This document shows positions 8,787-18,254 of a stretch of 64,000 nt of DNA, one piece after another. The notes beneath the pieces were generated by a model. It saw nothing but the letters and a program-made list of their open reading frames with translations. It did not search any database and was not told where the DNA came from. The stretch is from Chitinibacter fontanus. GTDB lineage: Bacteria > Pseudomonadota > Gammaproteobacteria > Burkholderiales > Chitinibacteraceae. Both the position numbers and the translations under genes were made by a program. Location: NCBI RefSeq assembly GCF_013423785.1, contig NZ_CP058952.1, positions 3,189,665 to 3,253,664 on the forward strand, written 5' to 3'. The first letter of the stretch is position 1. Every line of letters starts with the position of its first letter.

Positions 8787-8864
8787 ATTGGCAAGGTTTT
8801 AAGCCGCAGCCTGTTTGAGCTGCGCGACGGTAGCGCGCAGCGAGTTTTGCGGCGCCTTGCCAAT
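8787..8864. repeat. Three-tier nested palindrome
   Basis: Outer arms ATTGGCAAGG (8787-8796) and CCTTGCCAAT (8855-8864). Middle arms GCCGCA (8803-8808) and TGCGGC (8848-8853). Inner arms GCTGCGCG (8819-8826) and CGCGCAGC (8834-8841). All three pairs are perfect and nested around one centre. A 78-nt structure of this kind could form as a cruciform or RNA hairpin. The inner sequence resembles short hairpin repeats common in proteobacterial genomes; that is my recollection, not a search result. Confidence 0.65.
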
Positions 8865-8908
8865 TGCCGGACGGACGGGGTTTCGCGTCGATCGGGCGCG
8901 CAGGGGTT

Positions 8909-8997
8909 GTTAGGGGTGGGGCAAGACCCACCCCTAACTCGTCCGGCGGGCGAAACCGCCGGTTTACCGCGTGCGCAGCAGGCCATACATGGCCTGC
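8909..8997. repeat. Cluster of three perfect hairpins
   Basis: A 12-bp stem GTTAGGGGTGGG/CCCACCCCTAAC with loop GCAAGA (8909-8938), a 7-bp stem CCGGCGG/CCGCCGG with loop GCGAAA (8943-8962), and a 9-bp palindrome GCAGGCCAT/ATGGCCTGC (8978-8997). No T-run follows, so these are not ordinary terminators. The middle hairpin recurs at 10261. Confidence 0.65.
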
Positions 8998-9012
8998 AAC
9001 AACAGAATCAGC

Positions 9013-9066
9013 TTGGATTGGCAGTTATGCGCCGCGGCACTTTCTTCTGTTGCTTCGGCCAAGAGA
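9013..9066. repeat. Partial third copy of the repeat left end
   Basis: TTGGATTGGCAGTTATGCGCCGCGGC aligns with the left blocks at 8099 and 8468. It is followed by a degenerate version of the CTTCG-loop hairpin (CTTCT...AGAAG). The remaining 85 bp to the merR gene show nothing further. Confidence 0.6.
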
Positions 9067-9152
9067 AGCAAGCAAGATGATGCACCCTAGGTGAAAGCGC
9101 ACGTCATCAGCGCGCTTGACTTCGAGTTCACTCTAACAATTAGGCTTGCGTC

Positions 9153-9596
9153 ATGACCACTTTGTATACCATTGCCCAGATGGCGCAAATCACAGGTTTA
9201 AGTGTGCATACGCTGCGCTATTACGAGCAAATTGGCCTGCTTGATCCGGTGAAACGTGCGCGTAACGGCCATCGTCGTTATGGCGAGCCAGAGCTGCGCT
9301 GGATTGAATTTGTGCTACGGCTACGCGCAACCGGCATGCCGATTGAGCACATGCTTGAATACGCGCGTTGGCGGCGCATGGGGAATGATCTGCAAAGTGT
9401 GTCTGCACGCAAAACCATGCTAGAACAGCATACCCGCGTGCTGGAGCAGGAATTAGCCCAATTGCAGGACAATCTGACTTTATTACAGCGCAAGATTGCA
9501 CTGTACGGCCAGATGGAGCAGCAATTGGCGCTGGATTGCACGATTACGCCCCATTTGGAGAACCCCAATGTCAGTCAGCCGATACCAACGCGGTAG
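9153..9596 (+). CDS. MerR family transcriptional regulator
   Basis: DNA-binding regulator of 147 residues. The N-terminal winged helix-turn-helix is canonical: YTIAQMAQITGLSVHTLRYY at about 5-24, then EQIGLL and NGHRRYGE. A coiled-coil dimerisation helix follows (about 75-125, rich in Gln, Leu and Glu). The C-terminus has no cysteine pair for metal binding, so an organic or redox signal is more likely than a metal. It overlaps the next gene by 29 bp, which suggests that it controls that enzyme. Confidence 0.88.
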   Translation: MTTLYTIAQMAQITGLSVHTLRYYEQIGLLDPVKRARNGHRRYGEPELRWIEFVLRLRATGMPIEHMLEYARWRRMGNDLQSVSARKTMLEQHTRVLEQELAQLQDNLTLLQRKIALYGQMEQQLALDCTITPHLENPNVSQPIPTR

Positions 9597-10236
9597 CCAA
9601 CGTTTATCACACATTGATGCAGAAGCAGGCGAGCAGGTGATTCGCAGCCTGGCCCACATCGCGCCAGATTTGGCGACGTATATTCTTGAATTTGCCTTTG
9701 GCGACGTGTTTTGCCGCCCGGGTTTAAGCCTCAAGCAGCGAGAGCTAGCAACCATTGCGGCGCTCACTGCCATGGGTACTGCCGAGCCGCAGCTCAAAGT
9801 GCATATCGCCGCAGGGCTGAACGTTGGTTTAAGCCAGCAAGAAATCGTCGAAACTATGATTCAAATGGCTGTGTACGCTGGTTTTCCTGCTGCACTCAAT
9901 GGTGTGTTTGCTGCGCAGCAAGTGTTTGAGAGTGCGCCGATGGCGGCAAAGCCAGTGGGGATTACGGCTTTACTGCGCATTAACGACCTGGCCCAAATCG
10001 AGTACACGCTCAGTGCATTACAGGATTTGGCGCGCCAAACCCAGCTTGAGCCGGGCTGCTTAGAATTTCGCATTCAGCACGATGTATCCCAGCCGGACAC
10101 CATTTTGTTGTGGGAGCAATGGCGCGATGAGACAGCCTTCAACGAGCACCTCGCAGCGCCGCACACTGTGGACTATCAAGCGCAGAATTTAACCTCGCTG
10201 GTGCAATATTGGCGAATGAATGAGCTGAAGTTGTAA
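9568..10236 (+). CDS. Carboxymuconolactone decarboxylase-like / antibiotic biosynthesis monooxygenase-like fusion protein
   Basis: 222 residues in two modules. The first (about 15-120) is a CMD/AhpD-like domain with the helical stretch LSLKQRELATIAALTAMG and the C-terminal IQMAVYAGFPAALNGV. It lacks the CxxC of AhpD peroxidases. The second (about 130-220) is a ferredoxin-like ABM module (LEPGCLEFRIQHDVSQPDTI, LLWEQWRDETAFNEHLAAPH). I start at 9568 because GGAG lies 7 bp before this ATG; a longer frame upstream only overlaps merR. A role in handling small quinone- or lactone-like or otherwise reactive compounds is an inference. Confidence 0.8.
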   Translation: MSVSRYQRGSQRLSHIDAEAGEQVIRSLAHIAPDLATYILEFAFGDVFCRPGLSLKQRELATIAALTAMGTAEPQLKVHIAAGLNVGLSQQEIVETMIQMAVYAGFPAALNGVFAAQQVFESAPMAAKPVGITALLRINDLAQIEYTLSALQDLARQTQLEPGCLEFRIQHDVSQPDTILLWEQWRDETAFNEHLAAPHTVDYQAQNLTSLVQYWRMNELKL

Positions 10237-10260
10237 TTGCGGCAAAATAGGAATAGCTTT

Positions 10261-10289
10261 TCCGGTGGGCGAAACAGCCGTTTTACCGC
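10261..10289. repeat. Solo copy of the 8942 hairpin repeat
   Basis: TCCGGTGGGCGAAACAGCCG and the following TTTACCGC match positions 8942-8970 at about 26 of 29 bases, including the GCGAAA loop. It lies in the 166-bp gap after the CMD gene, separated from the main repeat cluster by two genes. This shows that the unit is dispersed rather than purely tandem. Confidence 0.65.
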
Positions 10290-10402
10290 CTACATGGCAG
10301 GTAATTCGAAGTGTTTCGCCGCGGTGTTATTCCATATACTTGCCAGAGTATCTTCACAACCGTCAATTCAAACTTGATTCAGCCGCAGATACTGGCTGCA
10401 AA

Positions 10403-11446
10403 TTATTTTTTGCCTTTTTTCTTTGCCGTTGCGGGTGTTGGCGTTGCTTTCACCAGATCATCACCATTGACATAAGCTTTTTTGATTTCATCGGCCAATT
10501 TCAGCACCGCCGTGGCATACAGCGTGCTCTTGTTGTAGCGGGTGATGACGTAGAAATTGTTAAAGCCTAAAAAGTGTTGGGTGAAGCCCGGCTCGGTCTC
10601 TAGTGTGTAGAGCACTGCAGGTTGCTTGGTGTTGATTTCAGCAATTGGCGCTACGCCTTTGGCAATCAGCTCGTCCACGGTGTAGTGTAGGTTAAATTTA
10701 TCGGCCACCAACTGGGCGGGGTCGCCATTGAAGTTGACGGCGGTGTAGGTATCTCCGCCATCTTGCCAGCCATGCTGATTCAGATAGTTGGCCACCGAGG
10801 CCATGGCATCACCGGGGTTACTCCAGATGTCGTGAAAGCCGTCTTTATCCCAATCCTGTGCGAATTTTCTGAACGAAGTAGGCATAAATTGCGGCCAGCC
10901 CATTGCGCCGGCGTAGCTACCTTTAAAGCTCAGTGGGTCTTTTTTCTCTTCGCGCGCCAGCAAAAATAGTTGGGTGAGTTCACCTTGGAAATATTCAGCA
11001 CGGCGTGGGTAATTAAATGCGATGGTTGATAGTGCATCGACAATCCGGAATGAGCCGGTGTATCGGCCGTAGTTGGTTTCTGCACCAAGGATGGCGAGCA
11101 ATACCTCAGGGGCGACTTGGTATTTGCGGGTGATATCGCCAATCAAGATCGAATTTTCGCGCCAGAATTTGGCGCCGTTCATAATTCGGGTTTTATTAAC
11201 GAAATTGGCTTCAAACTCATGCCATGGGCGGCTGGTTGAGGGTTTGTCCAAAATCGTAATAATGTTGCCCTTAAATTCGGCTTGCTGCAGCCAGCCTGCG
11301 ATTTCCTCGGGCGTAAAGCCGTTATCCATTGCGGTTTTGTTGATGTATTGCTGTACTTCCGGGCGGCTGATTAATTCGTCGTCGGCCAAGACGGCGGTGC
11401 TGCTAAGGGTAAGAAGAAGGGCTGCGGCTAGAGTTTTGAAATTCAT
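10403..11446 (-). CDS. mltB: Membrane-bound lytic murein transglycosylase B
   Basis: Cleaves peptidoglycan glycan strands with 1,6-anhydro formation in the periplasm. The 347 residues start with a signal peptide (NFKTLAAALLLTLSSTAVLA). No lipobox Cys is present, so this copy is probably soluble rather than a lipoprotein as in E. coli. The SLT family 3 core is clear: the catalytic Glu in LLAILGAETNYGRYTG near residue 125, and FKGSYAGAMGWPQFMPTS near 180. The C-terminus ends in a Lys/Pro/Thr tail (TPATAKKKGKK). It lies downstream of hrcA on the same strand, with a hairpin between. Confidence 0.92.
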   Translation of the reverse strand: MNFKTLAAALLLTLSSTAVLADDELISRPEVQQYINKTAMDNGFTPEEIAGWLQQAEFKGNIITILDKPSTSRPWHEFEANFVNKTRIMNGAKFWRENSILIGDITRKYQVAPEVLLAILGAETNYGRYTGSFRIVDALSTIAFNYPRRAEYFQGELTQLFLLAREEKKDPLSFKGSYAGAMGWPQFMPTSFRKFAQDWDKDGFHDIWSNPGDAMASVANYLNQHGWQDGGDTYTAVNFNGDPAQLVADKFNLHYTVDELIAKGVAPIAEINTKQPAVLYTLETEPGFTQHFLGFNNFYVITRYNKSTLYATAVLKLADEIKKAYVNGDDLVKATPTPATAKKKGKK

Positions 11447-11494
11447 GGTTCGCTCAGTAGTTGGGGGCGGGTTCGGTGCGTTGGCGCTGAACGG

Positions 11495-11520
11495 GGTGCA
11501 GGTCAGTTGGCCCCTGCACC
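11495..11520 (-). terminator. Hairpin between hrcA and mltB
   Basis: Perfect 8-bp stem GGTGCAGG/CCTGCACC (11495-11502 and 11513-11520) directly after the hrcA stop codon. There is no T-run on the minus strand, so termination would be weak or factor-dependent. Confidence 0.4.
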
Positions 11521-11531
11521 TGATTATTTAG

Positions 11532-12539
11532 TCAATTAGATAGGGCCGAGCTCAGCAGCTTGGCGGTAATGTCCACAATCGGTATCACGCGCTCGTAGGC
11601 CATGCGCGTCGGGCCAATCACGCCCAGCGTGCCAACGACTTCGCCATTGACTTGATAGGGCGCGGTAATCACTGAGCATTCATCGAGCGGCGCTAGGCCC
11701 GACTCACCACCAATGTAAATCTGTACACCTTCGGCATGGTGGCCTTGCTCAAGTAACTGCAATAGGGCGGTTTTTTGTTCAAAAAGTTCAAATAACTGGC
11801 GCATGCGCTGCATATCACCGGAAAAATCGTGCAGGCCGAGCAATTGGTGCTCACCGGCAATCACCATATGCTCGCTATTGAGATTGCTGCTGACCGCCAC
11901 GGCGGCATTCATCAAGCTAGTGAGGTCTTGCTTGACGCGAATCACATCGCTTTGCAGCCAGCCCAGCAGATTACTCAGCGTTTTGCCGGCGCAATGCTCA
12001 TTTAAAAAATTGGCGGCGTTGATCAGCTCGTTGGGCGCAAAATGGCGCTCTGTTTGCACAATGCGGTTTTGCACGTCGCCATCATTGGTCACCAAAATCA
12101 GCAGCACGCGCTTATCGCCCAGCGGCAAAAATTCAATCTGTTTGAGGTGTAGCTCGCTACGCTTGGGGGTCATTACCACGCCGGCAAATTGTGTTAGCTG
12201 TGACAATAATTGCGAGGCAGCCAAAATACTGTGCTGCGGATTATCATTGGGCAACGCGTGCTTGGGGCTGATCTGGATTTGCTCCAGCGGCTGTACCGCC
12301 AGCAGCGTGTCGACAAACAGCCGGTAGCCTTGTGCTGTTGGGATTCGCCCAGCCGAGGTGTGTGGGCTGGCGACTAGGCCTAAATGTTCTAGGTCGGCCA
12401 TGACATTGCGGATCGTTGCGCTGCTGACATCCAGCCCCGAAAATTGCGACAAGGCTTTCGAGCCTACCGGCTGGCCGTCGGCGATATAGCGCTCAACCAG
12501 AGTTTTGAGCAGGATTTGAGATCGGTCGTTCAGATGCAT
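11532..12539 (-). CDS. hrcA: Heat-inducible transcription repressor HrcA
   Basis: Represses chaperone genes (groE/dnaK) by binding CIRCE operators, with GroEL as modulator. 335 residues, the normal length. The N-terminal winged helix has ILLKTLVERYIADGQPVGSK and the recognition segment VSSATIRNVMADLEHLGL at about 35-52. The typical SAGRIPTAQGYRLFVD follows near 60. A GAF-like dimerisation region fills the rest and ends in VDITAKLLSSALSN. It is divergent from nadK, an arrangement common in betaproteobacteria. I found no CIRCE element in its own upstream region. Confidence 0.95.
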   Translation of the reverse strand: MHLNDRSQILLKTLVERYIADGQPVGSKALSQFSGLDVSSATIRNVMADLEHLGLVASPHTSAGRIPTAQGYRLFVDTLLAVQPLEQIQISPKHALPNDNPQHSILAASQLLSQLTQFAGVVMTPKRSELHLKQIEFLPLGDKRVLLILVTNDGDVQNRIVQTERHFAPNELINAANFLNEHCAGKTLSNLLGWLQSDVIRVKQDLTSLMNAAVAVSSNLNSEHMVIAGEHQLLGLHDFSGDMQRMRQLFELFEQKTALLQLLEQGHHAEGVQIYIGGESGLAPLDECSVITAPYQVNGEVVGTLGVIGPTRMAYERVIPIVDITAKLLSSALSN

Positions 12540-12707
12540 GGCTTACCTAGGGTCTACGAGGTCGAGCAAAAACGAGCGGAAAATCGACCGCACGGGTCGA
12601 AAATAACCAAAAACCGGGTTTTATTCAAATCAACAAAGTTATTGCGCCGTTTTTAACGCCGCAATTGCTGCGTGCTGACCGATTTTCGCGAGATTTTACC
12701 TGTTCTT

Positions 12708-12716
12708 TGGTATATT
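12708..12716 (+). promoter_or_regulatory. Extended -10 promoter of nadK
   Basis: TGG directly followed by TATATT (12711-12716) forms an extended -10 element. No good -35 is seen. Transcription would start near 12723, leaving a leader of about 33 nt before nadK. Confidence 0.45.
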
Positions 12717-12755
12717 AGTGTGGCTGTTACCCGATAAATTCAAGCCTTCTACGCC

Positions 12756-13631
12756 ATGCACAGCCTATTCAAAACCATTGCCCTTGTTGGCCGCCTCAAT
12801 ACCCCATCATTGGGCGACCCGCTTCGCCGTCTTGCGGCCTTGCTCGAATCGTGCGATGTAAAAGTGCTGATCGAGGGTAAAATTGCGCAAGAGCATGAAA
12901 TCAGCGCCTATCAATGCGTAGAGCGCGATCATATCGGCAAGCTGGCCGACTTGGTAATTGTGCTAGGTGGTGACGGTACCATGCTGTCAGTCGCTCGTTT
13001 ATTGGCTCCCTATCGCATACCTCTAATGGGTATCAATCAGGGGCGTTTGGGCTTTATGACTGATATTCCATTGCATGAGATGGAGAAAGCAGTACCTAAT
13101 ATTCTGGCAGGTCAGTTTGTGCCCGAAGAGCGCATCTTGCTTGAGGCCAGCATTTTGCGTGAAGGCAAAACGATTAATACCTCGCTGGCGTTCAACGACG
13201 TGGTATTTAGCCGCGGCTCGATTGGTTCGATGATTGAGTTCGAGATTTTTGTCGATAGCCAGTTTGTTTACAGTCAGCGCTCGGATGGCCTAGTCGTCTC
13301 AACGCCAACCGGCTCAACCGCCTATGCGCTCGCCTCCGGTGGCCCGATTTTGCACCCGTCGCTACCGGCGATTACCTTGGTGCCCATTTGCCCGCAATCA
13401 CTGTCGAATCGCCCGATTGTGGTATCCGAAAACGCCCAAGTTGAATTCCTACTCACCCGCGGCCAAGACGCGCGGGTGTATTTCGACAATCAATCCGATT
13501 TTGAATTGCAGGAAATGGATAAAGTGCTAATCCGCCGCTACACCAATTCGCTGCGGATTCTGCATCCGCATGGGTATAGCTATTACGATATGCTCAGAGC
13601 CAAACTGCGTTGGGGTGAAAAGTTGCTTTAG
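12756..13631 (+). CDS. nadK: NAD kinase
   Basis: Phosphorylates NAD+ to NADP+ with ATP or polyphosphate in the cytoplasm. 291 residues, the usual size. The catalytic GGDGTML motif lies near residue 71. The NE/D-type loop appears as LAFNDVVFSRG (usually LNEVVIHRG), with Phe-Asn-Asp in place of Leu-Asn-Glu. The substrate-binding SDGLVVSTPTGSTAYALSGG-type block is present as DGLVVSTPTGSTAYALASGG near 178. It is divergent from hrcA. An AT-rich gene follows 28 bp later on the same strand, where recN is the neighbour in many relatives. Confidence 0.93.
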   Translation: MHSLFKTIALVGRLNTPSLGDPLRRLAALLESCDVKVLIEGKIAQEHEISAYQCVERDHIGKLADLVIVLGGDGTMLSVARLLAPYRIPLMGINQGRLGFMTDIPLHEMEKAVPNILAGQFVPEERILLEASILREGKTINTSLAFNDVVFSRGSIGSMIEFEIFVDSQFVYSQRSDGLVVSTPTGSTAYALASGGPILHPSLPAITLVPICPQSLSNRPIVVSENAQVEFLLTRGQDARVYFDNQSDFELQEMDKVLIRRYTNSLRILHPHGYSYYDMLRAKLRWGEKLL

Positions 13632-13659
13632 TTTATTTCTGATAATTAGGTATTGGTTG

Positions 13660-14265
13660 ATGAAAATTTTAAAGCAGTTAGAAGTTGTTTTGCTCGTTTT
13701 GTTTTTATGCATTGCGAGTAATTTTTTGTTCGCAGGAATTACTATTCACTATTCTGGGCAATTAAAGAGTCTTGAGTCTCGGGATGGTTTAATTTTACGT
13801 TCATCTGCATATGCCCATTCAAAAGGATGGCGCGTACAAAAAGTTAATGCAGAATCACTCAAATCTATTGAATCAATCAGTGCTGGATTGCTAAAAAAAA
13901 TAGAAGGTAGTAATGCTTCAGGCCCATATAAAGGTGTTGTCTTGTACTTTCATGAGATGGGAGAGCCTTTGTATCTAGTTACGGGGGAAAAGTTATTGCT
14001 TAGTAATTTTGTCAAAACGCAGTTTGCAGGTGCGGAATCGCATCGTGATGTTATCCAGCTATTTGATGAAATTAAACCTTTCTTTGAAAGTTGCAAGATT
14101 TATGATGAAAGCGGATATTTTAATCATAGAAATATGAATGATCTTCAATTTGAAATTGATTCAATAAATAAACAGTTGGAAGTAATAAAGTTAGAGCGTC
14201 CAGACGCTGTAGGCCCGGTCAAACTAAGTTCTGGCAGAATCGCTGACGTAATAAGCAACAAATAA
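13660..14265 (+). CDS. Hypothetical exported or membrane-anchored protein, AT-rich
   Basis: 201 residues from the ATG at 13660, chosen because it begins a signal-like segment (MKILKQLEVVLLVLFLCIAS); a longer frame from 13570 would overlap nadK in another frame. I recognise no domain. The body is rich in Ser, Lys and Glu. It includes a hydrophobic core segment GVVLYFHEMGEPLYLV and a C-terminal coiled-coil-like stretch (NDLQFEIDSINKQLEVIKLE). Base composition is clearly more AT-rich than its neighbours nadK and recN, pointing to later acquisition. The ribosome site is weak. It may ride on the nadK transcript. Confidence 0.6.
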   Translation: MKILKQLEVVLLVLFLCIASNFLFAGITIHYSGQLKSLESRDGLILRSSAYAHSKGWRVQKVNAESLKSIESISAGLLKKIEGSNASGPYKGVVLYFHEMGEPLYLVTGEKLLLSNFVKTQFAGAESHRDVIQLFDEIKPFFESCKIYDESGYFNHRNMNDLQFEIDSINKQLEVIKLERPDAVGPVKLSSGRIADVISNK

Positions 14266-14369
14266 TACATACTGCATGTGTCTTTATAGTTCCCGAGTGG
14301 CATGTTGCTTGCGATAAAGATGAGGCTCAATTATAGTGAACGTTCGTTCTTATTGAGGCGTGCCGTTCC

Positions 14370-16022
14370 ATGCTGTCTGCTCTGCATTTACGCGATTTTG
14401 TCATTGTTCGTGAACTTGATCTGGATTTTGCCAACGGGCTAACAGTACTGACTGGTGAAACTGGCGCGGGTAAGTCGATCATTATTGATGCGCTCGGTTT
14501 GCTGCTTGGTGAGCGCGCTGATGCGGGGGTGGTGCGCCATGGTTGTGAGCGAGCTGAATTGTCGGCCGAGTTTGGCACCAGCAATTTGCCGCAAGTGGCG
14601 GCGTGGCTGGCCGAGCAGGGCTTTAGCGATGAGGGCGATCAATTGCTGATTCGCCGCATTATCGATGCCAGCGGCAAATCGCGCTCATTCATCAACGGCA
14701 GCCCAGCCACGCTGACGCAGCTCAAAGCTGTCGGTGAATGGCTGGTTGATATTCATGGCCAGCACGCGCATCAATCACTATTGCGCCACGACGCGCAACG
14801 CGAATTGGTCGATGCCTACGCAGGCGCGACCAATCTGGCGCGTGATGTGGCAAAGCATTATCAACACTGGCATAGCCTCGCGAATGAGTTGCAATCGGCC
14901 GAGCAAAACGCCGACCGATTTGAAGCGGAGCGCGAGCGCCTGCAGTGGCAAATTGATGAAATTGGCGGTTTGGCGATTGCGGCGGATGAATGGCCGGAAT
15001 TGCAGGCCGAGCATAAACGCTTGCACCACGCCGCCAGCTTGATTGAAGGCGTGCAAAGCGGTCTGGACGCGCTTTCAGACGGCGATGACAATTGCCAGAG
15101 CTGGCTGGCCACCGTGGCACATCGACTCAGCCAGCTCGCACAATACGATCCGGCAATTAATGAAACGCTGGAATTACTCGCTGGTGCTGAAGCGCAACTT
15201 TCTGAGTCGGTATCCAGTTTGCGTCATTATGCCGATAAACTCGAACTAGATCCCGATCGTTTGGCCGACGTCGAGGCGCGGATGGATGCGCTGTATCGTG
15301 CGGGGCGCAAATACCGTGTTGATCCTTCCATGCTGGTCGAGCAATTGGCCGAATGGCAAGCGCGCTTGGCCGAATTGGGCGGCGAGGAAGGGCTGGATGC
15401 GCTGCGCAAACAGGTCGCGCAGGCAGAAAGCCAGTTCCGCAAACACGCGGAAACTTTATCCAAGCAACGCGCGAAAGCCGCCAAAACTTTATCCAAACTC
15501 GTTTCCGAGCAAATGCAAACGCTGGCGCTGTCGGGGAGCCGCTGCGAAGTGGTGTTAATCGAGCAAACCCAGCCGGCTGCGTTTGGGTTAGAGCAAATCG
15601 AATTACAAACCGCCAATCATCCCGCATCACCGTTGCGCCCTATGGCAAAAGTAGCTTCCGGTGGCGAATTGTCACGCATTAGCTTGGCGTTGCAAGTGGT
15701 AACCAGCCAAGTAGCGAATGTGCCGACGCTGATCTTTGACGAGGTCGATGTCGGTATTGGTGGGCGCGTTGCTGAGATTGTCGGGCGACTATTGTCTGAG
15801 CTGGGCCAAAGCCGTCAGGTACTTTGTATTACACATTTACCGCAAGTCGCCGCCTGCGGCGCGCAGCATTTGCAAGTAGCGAAAGCGCAAGCCAAAGATG
15901 GCGTGCATAGCAGCATTGCGCAACTAAGCCATGAGCAGCGCATCGAAGAAATCGCGCGGATGTTGGGTGGGTTAGAGATCACCGACACCACACGACAGCA
16001 CGCGGCGGAGATGCTGGCTTAA
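14370..16022 (+). CDS. recN: DNA repair protein RecN
   Basis: SMC-like ATPase that acts early at double-strand breaks. 550 residues, as in the family. Walker A GETGAGKSIIIDAL is near residue 29 and the signature QHAHQSLL near 130. Two long coiled-coil arms lie at about 150-210 and 290-380. The C-terminal ABC signature VASGGELSRISLALQ and Walker B TLIFDEVDVGIGG are near 430-460, then the LCITHLPQVAA switch. No clear LexA box was found in the 104 bp upstream, although recN is SOS-controlled in many bacteria. Confidence 0.95.
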   Translation: MLSALHLRDFVIVRELDLDFANGLTVLTGETGAGKSIIIDALGLLLGERADAGVVRHGCERAELSAEFGTSNLPQVAAWLAEQGFSDEGDQLLIRRIIDASGKSRSFINGSPATLTQLKAVGEWLVDIHGQHAHQSLLRHDAQRELVDAYAGATNLARDVAKHYQHWHSLANELQSAEQNADRFEAERERLQWQIDEIGGLAIAADEWPELQAEHKRLHHAASLIEGVQSGLDALSDGDDNCQSWLATVAHRLSQLAQYDPAINETLELLAGAEAQLSESVSSLRHYADKLELDPDRLADVEARMDALYRAGRKYRVDPSMLVEQLAEWQARLAELGGEEGLDALRKQVAQAESQFRKHAETLSKQRAKAAKTLSKLVSEQMQTLALSGSRCEVVLIEQTQPAAFGLEQIELQTANHPASPLRPMAKVASGGELSRISLALQVVTSQVANVPTLIFDEVDVGIGGRVAEIVGRLLSELGQSRQVLCITHLPQVAACGAQHLQVAKAQAKDGVHSSIAQLSHEQRIEEIARMLGGLEITDTTRQHAAEMLA

Positions 16023-16106
16023 AGGCCGAGTACCAAACCAGCAATACTCGTTCGATTTGGCCTTGAGCGGAAACTCTTGGCTGATTTCTTCTCTTTCGCG
16101 CTATGA

Positions 16107-17381
<1,275 letters not shown>

Positions 17382-17477
17382 TTATTATTGCCATTAATCA
17401 GTTACTTAGCGTTGTTTTAGCTATGTGGTGCATTTGCAATCCCTAGTATGAAAAAAATTTATACCTAGGAGATCATT

Positions 17478-18254
17478 ATGCGCACAAGTTTGATTCTTAC
17501 CTCTGCGCTATGGTTAGCCAGCCCAAGCTGGGCTGATCTGCTCGATGATAGCGCGCAGCACACCAATAATCTGGCCGCAAGACAGGATAGTAGCCAAGTG
17601 GCCGACACGCTTGCCAGTAACTACAGTCAGCTGGCAGGCAGCAAGCAAAATGCTACAGCTTTGGTGAACGGCTTGCGTACGGGGCAGGCTATTACCTTAA
17701 GCAATGCCGCTGGACAAACCACAACGCTGGCCGCCTCTGGCAAATCAATGGGCTGGGGCGGGGTTAATGTCACCATATCCCTAGCTCAGGCAAATTTACA
17801 AAAAGCTGGCATCAGTAACCCAACTGCATCTGAGCTGGTTCTAGCTGTTTCAAACATATCGGATTTGCGCTCATCGGGCATGGGCTGGGGGCAGATTGCT
17901 AACTCGCTAGGTCTCAATCTTGGGTCGGTTGTCGCTAAAAGTCGTGCAAATGAGCAAGCGCTAGAGCAGCGTGGCCGCAGCAGTAAAGCCAAATCTGATG
18001 ATGATTCCACTTCGCATGCAAAGCACCAAGAAGGTGAAATGCACAAATCTGGTACTGCAGCAGAACACGCAGGCAAAAGCGACGACTCGGCAGGTGCACG
18101 ATCAGGACAAGATTCTGGTGAAAGTGGTAAAGGAAGTAGCGGCAACAGCGGAAGTAGTGGTAGCGGAGGAAGTAGCGGCAGTGGAGGGAGTAATGGTAGC
18201 GGAGGAAGTAGCGGCAGTGGAGGGAGTAGCGGCAGTGGGAGTAGGCAGTGGTAG
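17478..18254 (+). CDS. Secreted protein with Gly/Ser repeat tail, frame broken in the repeat
   Basis: 258 residues as it reads. A signal peptide (MRTSLILTSALWLASPSWA) precedes a helical Gln/Ala/Ser-rich domain. That domain has two GWG-containing motifs (SMGWGGVNVTISLAQANL near 95 and MGWGQIANSLGLNLG near 135), seen in uncharacterised exported proteins. A charged linker leads into SGSGGS hexapeptide repeats. At 18243 two bases are missing from an 18-bp repeat unit, so translation ends at 18254 with GSRQW. In the shifted frame the repeats continue to 18390, ending SSGKGGGKS, and repair would give about 304 residues. AGGAGA precedes the ATG. Function unknown. Confidence 0.7.
   Translation: MRTSLILTSALWLASPSWADLLDDSAQHTNNLAARQDSSQVADTLASNYSQLAGSKQNATALVNGLRTGQAITLSNAAGQTTTLAASGKSMGWGGVNVTISLAQANLQKAGISNPTASELVLAVSNISDLRSSGMGWGQIANSLGLNLGSVVAKSRANEQALEQRGRSSKAKSDDDSTSHAKHQEGEMHKSGTAAEHAGKSDDSAGARSGQDSGESGKGSSGNSGSSGSGGSSGSGGSNGSGGSSGSGGSSGSGSRQW

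Noticed and set aside
8414..8986. A 190-codon open frame on the minus strand through the repeat cluster
   Set aside because: It runs across two repeat units and several palindromes, has no ribosome site, and its residue mix (Arg, Pro, Ala, Ser) is what GC-rich repeats give by chance.
12540..12755. Possible CIRCE operator between hrcA and nadK
   Set aside because: No TTAGCACTC-N9-GAGTGCTAA or close variant is present.
14266..14369. Possible LexA box upstream of recN (CTGCATGTGTCTTTATAG)
   Set aside because: It does not match CTGT-N8-ACAG, and the palindrome is broken.
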